Positions 58,132 through 64,000 of a stretch of DNA of 64,000 bases are shown in pieces (positions within the stretch are counted from its first letter, which is position 1; every line of letters begins with the position of its first letter). Both the position numbers and the translations under genes were made by a program. Source of the stretch: SAR202 cluster bacterium bin22 (GTDB lineage: Bacteria; Chloroflexota; Dehalococcoidia; Lucifugimonadales; UBA3495); assembly GCA_002238505.1 (NCBI GenBank), contig MPMM01000013.1:27654-91653 (forward strand). Reading direction: 5' to 3'. A model generated the notes under the pieces. The model searched no databases, was not told where the DNA came from, and saw only the letters and a list, made by a program, of their open reading frames with translations.

Positions 58132-59334
58132 ATGGCCGGCGAAGAAACGCGAAAACCGACGGACATAGCCCTTGGAATAATGCTGAGAGCAGCAGAGGAA
58201 GCAGAGTGCCATCTGGCGGTGAGCTCATCCCGAAACGGAACATTGATCGGGCTATGCCCGTTCCACGAATCTACAAAGTTCGAAAGCGCCAGGACCCTGT
58301 TCGTGGAAACCCAACGGGGCCGCTTCACCTGCCATAACTGCCAGATAACCGGCATGCCGGCAACCTTCATGGCCAGCCTGTGGCACACCACCGTCAGAGA
58401 CGCCCACATGCTGATGAACCTCTACCCGGACGCCGGACTGGCAAGACCCGACTACCCCGATTCGTACCGACAGATTCCACAGAACGGGGCATTGCTGCAC
58501 CGTCCACTTAACAGCGCTGTAAACACAGCTGCAGAGAGATGGTTCAGGGCGAACATCCAAACAAACTATCCGGCGCTGAGGCTACTGGCAGAACTGGGAA
58601 CCCCGCCGGAGGCGCTGCTAACAAAGGGAATAGGATACTCGCCCGGAGAAGGAATAGAAGATTACCTGAGGGACCAGGGATTCAGCGAAAAGGACATCCA
58701 GGCCTCACCTCTGCTGAATCCAGGAAACCGCAGGGATTGGGCACCCGGCTACATCACCATAGCAGACCGGGACTACAGCGGGGGAACCGCATGGCTGACC
58801 GCCTTCGAACCCCAGCCTAAACAGGAATGGATTGGCCAGCTGCCCAGAATAAAAAGACTGGACGGCCGCCGTCCGGAGCTCCTGAACGGCAACAACCTGG
58901 GAGAGGGCGCAAAAAAGGTTGTAATGACCGACGACCCTCGAATATACATATTACTGAGGGCCCGCGACCTGCCTGCCGTGCTGACAACCTATAAAGCCCC
59001 GGCTAAGCAGGCACAACGGGCCACCTACACCGGCGGAATCCAGAGAACTATAACCAGGAAGGAAATAAAGCAGGTTTCCCTGTTGATGACACAGGGAAGA
59101 GCTCTCAGACTACTGAGCGAAGAGCTGATGGCGGCAAGCCCTAAGGTGAGCGTTATACGCCACACACCTCAAGAGACCTTCGCATACCTGATCAACGGGC
59201 TCCCCGAAGAATCTGAACTTCTGCCGCCGCGGCGGACCAGACCCCGAAAGGAAAAAAAGCCGGACGGCAACGCCAAAGGAGGTGAAGAGGAAGACCAACC
59301 AGCGACGCAAAACACTCCCGAACCTAAAACATAA
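58132..59334 (+). CDS. DnaG-like primase with CHC2 zinc domain
   Basis: 400 residues. The N-terminal CHC2 zinc finger reads GLCPFHESTK ... GRFTCHNCQITGMPATFM (CPFH...CHNC with the fold's GR-F). Then AAERWFRANIQTNYPALRLL and GIGYSPGEGIEDYLRDQGFS resemble the DnaG catalytic-core start (YL..RGI, GYAP). A degenerate TOPRIM follows (KKVVMTDDPRIYILLRARDL), lacking the clear EG and DxD motifs. It ends in a Lys/Glu/Pro tail. It is likely a primase-related replication protein; catalytic competence is uncertain. The SSB gene follows 11 bases on. Confidence 0.75.
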   Translation: MAGEETRKPTDIALGIMLRAAEEAECHLAVSSSRNGTLIGLCPFHESTKFESARTLFVETQRGRFTCHNCQITGMPATFMASLWHTTVRDAHMLMNLYPDAGLARPDYPDSYRQIPQNGALLHRPLNSAVNTAAERWFRANIQTNYPALRLLAELGTPPEALLTKGIGYSPGEGIEDYLRDQGFSEKDIQASPLLNPGNRRDWAPGYITIADRDYSGGTAWLTAFEPQPKQEWIGQLPRIKRLDGRRPELLNGNNLGEGAKKVVMTDDPRIYILLRARDLPAVLTTYKAPAKQAQRATYTGGIQRTITRKEIKQVSLLMTQGRALRLLSEELMAASPKVSVIRHTPQETFAYLINGLPEESELLPPRRTRPRKEKKPDGNAKGGEEEDQPATQNTPEPKT

Positions 59335-59345
59335 AGGATTGAACA

Positions 59346-59762
59346 ATGAACGGTGCAAAAATAACCTTCTTCGGCAATCTCACCCAGGACCCCGAGCTGA
59401 ACTACGCCAGCCAGAGCGCCAAGCCCTATACCAAGGCCAGAATCGCAGTAAATACCTACCTCGGTCAGGACAAGGAAGACCAGAGCGACTTCTACAACCT
59501 GACCTGGTTTTACAACGCGGAGGACGTGGCCAACCGTTTCCAGAAAGGAGACCGGATCTACATCGAAGGTTCCTTCAAGCCCGACTACTACATCGCCAAC
59601 AACGGAGAGTCCCGCATGGGACTATCAATAATCGTGCGTGACTACGCTTTCGTGTCGAAGCCGAAAGGTCGGGACCAGACCCAGGACGATTACCCCATGG
59701 CCACCGAGGGCGAACCAACGGACATCCCTCCGGACGCGCCCGGGGACGACGAGGACTATTAG
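59346..59762 (+). CDS. ssb: Single-stranded DNA-binding protein
   Basis: 138 residues, OB fold of SSB: KITFFGNLTQDPELNYAS, then DFYNLTWFYNAEDVANRFQ and KGDRIYIEGSFKPDYY. The C-terminal tail is acidic (PPDAPGDDEDY), but lacks the canonical DDIPF tip that recruits chromosomal replication partners. This suggests interaction with the element's own proteins. ATG 59346 (TAAAGGATTGAACA upstream). Confidence 0.85.
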   Translation: MNGAKITFFGNLTQDPELNYASQSAKPYTKARIAVNTYLGQDKEDQSDFYNLTWFYNAEDVANRFQKGDRIYIEGSFKPDYYIANNGESRMGLSIIVRDYAFVSKPKGRDQTQDDYPMATEGEPTDIPPDAPGDDEDY

Positions 59763-59785
59763 CCGCGACGCCCCTGCGACAAAAC

Positions 59786-59809
59786 GGCCCGGGGGCGAAA
59801 CCCCGGGCC
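59786..59809 (+). terminator. Terminator-like hairpin
   Basis: GGCCCGGGG (59786-59794), loop GCGAAA, CCCCGGGCC (59801-59809). A very stable stem without a T-run, 23 bases after the ssb stop; the 206 bases from here to 60016 hold no gene. Confidence 0.6.
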
Positions 59810-60016
59810 ACCCAGCGGGCAAGGTACAAACCAACCAGCCATATTAAACAAACCGACCCAGCCAGAGAAAACGGATTACACCGCACGAATCTACCTACAA
59901 TAATTGCAAAACGATGAGTTACCCATTATATTGCACGGCATATCCGCACAGTTCCTCTGTACCAGAGGAAAAGAAAAGCGGATGAAATCCTGAGGAGCGC
60001 GACAAAGGAGGCCTGC

Positions 60017-60982
60017 ATGTTGGGAAACCACATCTTCAGCGACGACTCCCTCCGAGACGACCCCAACCAATACTTCCGGTACATGGGGATGATACTAAAC
60101 GAGCTGGGAACCCAGCTCATTGTAGTAAGAAAGTTGCCCAAGACTTACTTCAGGGAAACGGCGAAACAGCACGCCATCAACGATGAGCCCATACCGGATA
60201 CCCACCTGAAAAAACCGGTCGGAAAATGCCCCAGAAACATGAACCGGGCCTCCGACCTGCTGCTCATATATATGATTGTGCAGCACAAGCTCAGGGACTT
60301 CCCCGAGCCGGTCACCTTCCACGAGGCGGTCCAGAAAGTAGGGGAGACGCTCCGCGCCATGACTTCCAATGGATTCACCATCCACGAACTCTCAGAGAAG
60401 CTGGCCATAAACTACGGAGCCCTCAAGAACCTTCACGACGGCCGCAGCACACGCCCAAGGGAATGCCCCTGGGCGCTTAATTTCGACCTGGAGCACATCC
60501 AGAAAGCGAAGGAAGCCCAGGCCACCGGGCTCGCCCGGGCCGAAATGTCGGACGACCTCCTTACCGGTCTGGAGGCGGGCAAGGACCGCAAGCTCAAAAG
60601 GCTCCGGCTGAAAAAGGAATTCGTCATCTACCCATACGACAGCTGCGCGAGCTGCGGGGCCCCCTGGTCCATGCTGGACCGAAAGGGAGAAGAAAACGAC
60701 ACAGTCATAAAAATCTGCACCGTCTGCGACTGTGAGAACCTGATAGACACAGGAGAGGGGCACCGGCTGGACGACGCCAACACCCACGAGATCATTGAAA
60801 CCGGCGCCGCGTGCTGGATGTGCCAGGCCGAAAATTACAATCTGGAATTCACCGGAATAGACAATTTCAGAATGGACGTCTACAGCTGCAAGCACTGCCA
60901 CTCGACCAACCGGATACCCCGAACCGACCTGGGGCACAACCCGGACGAGGAGGAAGTAACCTATGGCAACCATAAAAGATAG
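60017..60982 (+). CDS. HTH and zinc-ribbon protein
   Basis: ATG 60017 after AAAGGAGGCCTGC. 321 residues. A helix-turn-helix lies at about 120-145 (GFTIHELSEKLAINYGALKN). Two zinc ribbons follow: CASCGAPWS...CTVCDCEN and CWMCQAENYN...CKHCH. An HTH plus zinc ribbons suggests a DNA-binding regulator or replication accessory. Its end overlaps the helicase start by 20 bases, so the two are translationally coupled. No family recognised for the full chain. Confidence 0.6.
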   Translation: MLGNHIFSDDSLRDDPNQYFRYMGMILNELGTQLIVVRKLPKTYFRETAKQHAINDEPIPDTHLKKPVGKCPRNMNRASDLLLIYMIVQHKLRDFPEPVTFHEAVQKVGETLRAMTSNGFTIHELSEKLAINYGALKNLHDGRSTRPRECPWALNFDLEHIQKAKEAQATGLARAEMSDDLLTGLEAGKDRKLKRLRLKKEFVIYPYDSCASCGAPWSMLDRKGEENDTVIKICTVCDCENLIDTGEGHRLDDANTHEIIETGAACWMCQAENYNLEFTGIDNFRMDVYSCKHCHSTNRIPRTDLGHNPDEEEVTYGNHKR

Positions 60983-62972
60983 CATAGCCTACGCCCTCGA
61001 CCCGGACCAAAGAATAGCCGCCACAGCGCCCGAAGGGCCAACGGCCATCCTGGCCGGGCCAGGTGCCGGAAAAACCCACACCCTGCTCGGCAGAATCAAG
61101 GTCATGCTTGACAGCGGCGCCGACCCATCGAGCATCACCTACCTGACATTTACCAGCAACGCCGCCGAAGAAGCAAGGGAACTCGGAGCGCGGACCCTCG
61201 CAGGACAGAACATAACCATCGCCAGCGTGACCGGCTACGCCTGCGCGTTCCTGAGAGACCGCGGCGCGAAACTCATGGGTTATGACGCAAGCTACACAAT
61301 TTGGGGAGACGACCAGAGCCAGGAATGCGCGAGAGACCTCAACGAGGAAAAAGGACAAGACGATAAATTCTCGATCCGAGAACTCGGACAATACTTCGAC
61401 TGGGTGCGCCACAAGAATAATAACTACAGCCGCATACCCAGCGACTACCGTCCCCAGTTCAACGAACTGTACCAGGCCCACCAGGCAGCCAAACGAAACC
61501 AGAACGCACTGGACCTGGGCGAACTGCTGCCCACGGCAATAATGGCCCTTGAGGATTACCCCGAGGTCAGGGACCAATGGGTCCGGACGAGATCGAGACA
61601 CCTTTTCGTAGACGAATTCCAGGACGTAAATCGCACCCAGCTGCGCTTCATAGAACTGCTGGTCGGACGACAACAATCCATCACCATAGCGATGGACCCC
61701 AATCAGGCCATCTACCGATGGCGCGGGGCCACCAAAGAAGTAGTGGAACAGTTCTTCCTGGCCTTCAACAAAACGAAAATTTATTACCTCACCCAAAACC
61801 ACCGTTCCACGGCCGCATTGACCGAGCTCGGCAACGCGCTCTCCGCAGATGAGAATCTCAAGGGATTAACAGCCACAAACCAAATAGCGCTGGTACCCAG
61901 CAGAAGCAGCGCAGTAACCTGCACCGTGCCAGGTAGCGAGCCCGAAAAACTGACCATGATCGGAGAGATCATAAAAGAACACCTGGCCAGGGGAGAAGCC
62001 GCAAGCACCATCGCCGTGTTGACTAACCGGAACCAGACACGGAACACCATCGCCAATGAACTCTTTACCCAGAAGATACCTTTCACCCAGCTGGGCGACA
62101 ACCGCAGGCTCGAAGAAGAAGAGGCCCAGGCCATGATAAACATGATGCGCCTGGCGCTTAACCCCAACGACCAGCAGGCGTTCAAAAGAGTGGCGGGACA
62201 GGTCTACAACGGACAGCGCCACAACCTGAACCCCCACATACTGGCCGCCGTGAAGCTAACCGCCCAGGAAGAGCACTGCACGCTGATTGAGGCCGCGGAG
62301 ATCCTGCACACCGACTTCGAGAACAATACAAACGCTCAGCGGGGCCTGATGAAAGCTATACGCAACTTCAGAATGCTGCGCAACGAAATGGAGAACCCTG
62401 AAATAAAGGTGAGCGACATCTGCACAAAGGCCCACCAGCTGCGAGCCACCGAGGGAGGAAACAAGCTGACGCCCTCCAAAGGAAAGGACGCAACCAACAT
62501 CATTACCCTCGCCGAAGCGGCGGAAGACGACCTCGATATGCCCATCGAGGAGAGAATCGCACGCTTCCTGGAAAAACACTCGATCGCCGCGTACCCGGAG
62601 CACCGTAACAAGGAAAATATGAACCCGCTGGACCACGACGAAGGGGTCGCCGTCGCCACGATCCACGCGGCCAAGGGCCGACAATGGAAGACCGTACTGG
62701 TAGCAGACGCCTACCAGGCATACATGCCAGGGGAGAACAAGGACCCGAACCGGCCCAAGGACCAGCCAGCCATCGAGGAATCCCAAAGGCTCTTCTACGT
62801 CGCATCGACCAGGGCCACGGACCACCTGTACTACATGATCGCCGAGACAACCGAACACCGGTTCACCGAGTTCATGGAGCCGATAATCAACCTGCTGGAG
62901 AAAAAAGTAGCAGTACCCGTGGGAGAAGCCTACCGAACCAACGGGTCAACCGAAACGCCCAGCAGCAACTAA
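60963..62972 (+). CDS. UvrD/PcrA-like SF1A helicase
   Basis: 669 residues with all SF1A motifs: DPDQRIAATAPEGPTAILAG and PGAGKTHTLLGRI (Walker A), ITYLTFTSNAAEEARELG (motif Ia), HLFVDEFQDVNRTQLRFIEL (Walker B), MDPNQAIYRWRGA (motif III), YYLTQNHRSTAAL (motif IV), VAVATIHAAKGRQWKTVLVA (V) and RLFYVASTRATDHLYYM (VI). A 3'-5' DNA helicase, likely for plasmid replication or repair. It starts within the preceding gene. Confidence 0.9.
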   Translation: MATIKDSIAYALDPDQRIAATAPEGPTAILAGPGAGKTHTLLGRIKVMLDSGADPSSITYLTFTSNAAEEARELGARTLAGQNITIASVTGYACAFLRDRGAKLMGYDASYTIWGDDQSQECARDLNEEKGQDDKFSIRELGQYFDWVRHKNNNYSRIPSDYRPQFNELYQAHQAAKRNQNALDLGELLPTAIMALEDYPEVRDQWVRTRSRHLFVDEFQDVNRTQLRFIELLVGRQQSITIAMDPNQAIYRWRGATKEVVEQFFLAFNKTKIYYLTQNHRSTAALTELGNALSADENLKGLTATNQIALVPSRSSAVTCTVPGSEPEKLTMIGEIIKEHLARGEAASTIAVLTNRNQTRNTIANELFTQKIPFTQLGDNRRLEEEEAQAMINMMRLALNPNDQQAFKRVAGQVYNGQRHNLNPHILAAVKLTAQEEHCTLIEAAEILHTDFENNTNAQRGLMKAIRNFRMLRNEMENPEIKVSDICTKAHQLRATEGGNKLTPSKGKDATNIITLAEAAEDDLDMPIEERIARFLEKHSIAAYPEHRNKENMNPLDHDEGVAVATIHAAKGRQWKTVLVADAYQAYMPGENKDPNRPKDQPAIEESQRLFYVASTRATDHLYYMIAETTEHRFTEFMEPIINLLEKKVAVPVGEAYRTNGSTETPSSN

Positions 62973-63010
62973 CCGTTCCAGCGCCGCCCCAAAAGGGACC
63001 TGAAACCGCC

Positions 63011-63568
63011 TTGAAAACAAGCCGAGTAAAACTCAACAAGGTAATCGACGGCGACACCGTCGACGTAACCATCGGCCGAGGATTCTTCAAAAAAGCCGAA
63101 CGCAGCCGAATACGGCTGTGGGGGATGGACGCGCCCGAGACCTCACAAAAAGGCGGCGACGAGGCCACCAAACACCTCTGTCGAATGATCGGCGGCAAGA
63201 CGACAATAACCCTCGAAGAAATGGACCGTGACCAATACGGCCGGATAGTAGGAGTCATCTATCCCGGCAAAGCGCGGCCGGAAAAGTCCTATAACTACCG
63301 AATGGTGAAAGACGGACACGCCGAGTGCTACCTGCTAAGCGGGGAGAATACAGCGTTGTACCAACAGGCCGAAGAAGAGGCCAAGACAAAAAAGATCAAC
63401 ATCTGGAAAGACAGGAATTACCAGCGGCCGACTGACTTCCGAAAGCAGGAAAATGCAAAGCAGGAAAGGAAGAGCCGCTTCCTGCTGAAACTTAAGCTAA
63501 CGGCCGCCGCAGTGGCGCTGGCCGCCCTCGCGCTTTACCTGGCGGGCAAATACCTCGGCACCTGGTAA
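63011..63568 (+). CDS. Thermonuclease (SNase-like) with C-terminal anchor
   Basis: TTG 63011, reading KTSRVKLNKVIDGDTVDVTI. 185 residues. SNase motifs: NKVIDGDTVDV, RIRLWGMDAPETSQ and DRDQYGRIVGVIYPG, all catalytic-type residues kept. C-terminal hydrophobic segment LTAAAVALAALALYLAGKY anchors it. Contrast with the SNase at 51.8 kb, whose anchor is N-terminal. Such surface nucleases may cut single-strand or foreign DNA. Start inferred; the open frame extends upstream within the helicase gene. Confidence 0.8.
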   Translation: MKTSRVKLNKVIDGDTVDVTIGRGFFKKAERSRIRLWGMDAPETSQKGGDEATKHLCRMIGGKTTITLEEMDRDQYGRIVGVIYPGKARPEKSYNYRMVKDGHAECYLLSGENTALYQQAEEEAKTKKINIWKDRNYQRPTDFRKQENAKQERKSRFLLKLKLTAAAVALAALALYLAGKYLGTW

Positions 63569-63574
63569 CCGGGA

Positions 63575-63895
63575 ATGCAAGCGCCAGACCGCTACCAACC
63601 GTATCCCCACCAGATCCGGATGCAGGACGCCGTCGAGGAAGAACTCGGCGGCGGAAACTCGGTGCTCCTAGCCGCGCCGACGGGCTCCGGCAAAACGCTG
63701 GTACTCGCCGAAATAGCAAAACCACGTTTGGAACAGGGGCTAAGAATCGGCCTCCTGGTACACCGCCAGGAACTCCTGGAACAATCCCACAAGGCTATTC
63801 TCAGACAAACCGGTTACGACGCAGGCATTGTCTGGAAAGACCGAAGGGAATGGGACCGGCTGATAACCATAATTGTCAATAATCAGGAACATTAG
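63575..63895 (+). pseudogene. SF2 (DEAD/DEAH-type) helicase, interrupted after motif Ia
   Basis: ATG 63575. QPYPHQIRMQDAVEEELGGG, NSVLLAAPTGSGKTLVLAEI (Walker A) and IGLLVHRQELLEQSHKAI (motif Ia) are the start of a ComFA/RadD-like SF2 helicase. After KDRREWDRLITI the frame reads IIVNNQEH and stops at 63893-63895. A complete enzyme needs another 300-400 residues, so the gene is broken near 63870. The following 105 bases are A/T-richer and unrelated, consistent with an insertion whose body lies beyond the window. Alternatively it is a 106-residue fragment. Confidence 0.65.
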
Positions 63896-64000
63896 GCCAG
63901 TGATATTCACAGACATCCAGCCACGCTGATCACCGGAGTTATGTACTTTTATCAGGTTGCAGTTGACCGGTCAATCACCCCCTTGCCATCCAGGAGCTTT

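Noticed and set aside
1..64000. tRNA or rRNA genes
   Set aside because: I looked for GGTTCGAATCC-type T arms and conserved rRNA words and found none; a covariance-model scan would be decisive.

Overview
This window is a GC-rich mobile or extrachromosomal element, most likely a large plasmid or an integrated conjugative element. The host looks like Chloroflexota or a similar GC-rich, free-living bacterium, but that is a low-confidence inference from codon use, many TTG/GTG starts and the protein families present; no rRNA or tRNA gene was seen. Replication, single-strand DNA handling, conjugation-type ATPase, toxin-antitoxin, restriction-modification, CRISPR and insertion-sequence genes are all present. 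Ordinary housekeeping genes are not.

Layout. 0-14.9 kb: a tightly packed plus-strand run of mostly unrecognised small genes, many overlapping by a few bases. It includes an MNT-HEPN nucleotidyltransferase fusion, a collagen-like membrane protein, an orphan sensor histidine kinase, a DnaC/IstB-like protein with two ATPase domains in tandem, and a Rieske iron-sulfur protein. 15.0-16.9 kb: a TnpB-type RuvC protein that has lost its third catalytic Asp, followed 22 bases after its stop codon by a CRISPR-like array (five perfect 28-bp repeats, 33-bp spacers, then decaying repeats). 17-24.7 kb: accessory genes and decay, with a Hint (intein-like) protein, a PLD-family protein, a STAS protein, two frameshifted pseudogenes and an IS5-family element. 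24.8-33.1 kb: a lower-GC, heavily rearranged island holding a restriction-type nuclease domain, an IS630-family element that cuts off the start of an Eco57I-like DNA methyltransferase, a membrane protein, and a type I-E CRISPR array of 12 repeats with its leader next to broken cas2 and cas1 genes.

33.1-39.3 kb: more plasmid-type small genes, a VapBC-like pair and a DUF433 protein. 39.3-44.6 kb: the likely replication region, with a hairpin-rich non-coding stretch, a Prim-Pol/HTH replication protein, a convergent acidic-protein gene and a cluster of 16-bp iterons, often paired 21 bp apart. 44.6-52.5 kb: two related acidic proteins, a gene with a near-consensus promoter and strong Shine-Dalgarno, and a 965-residue protein whose motifs resemble the two-barrel (DPBB) RNA polymerases related to QDE-1 and YonO, then a membrane-anchored thermonuclease. 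52.5-58.1 kb (minus strand): a replication-relaxation-like protein and a VirD4/TraG/HerA-type ATPase. 58.1-64 kb (plus strand): a DnaG-like CHC2 primase, SSB, a zinc-ribbon/HTH protein, a UvrD-like helicase, a second thermonuclease and a truncated SF2 helicase, together forming a DNA replication and processing module.

Most notable: (1) the RuvC-III-mutant TnpB beside a CRISPR-like array; (2) the reduced type I-E locus with a well-conserved array but only ruined adaptation genes; (3) the candidate two-barrel RNA polymerase; (4) the iteron origin.
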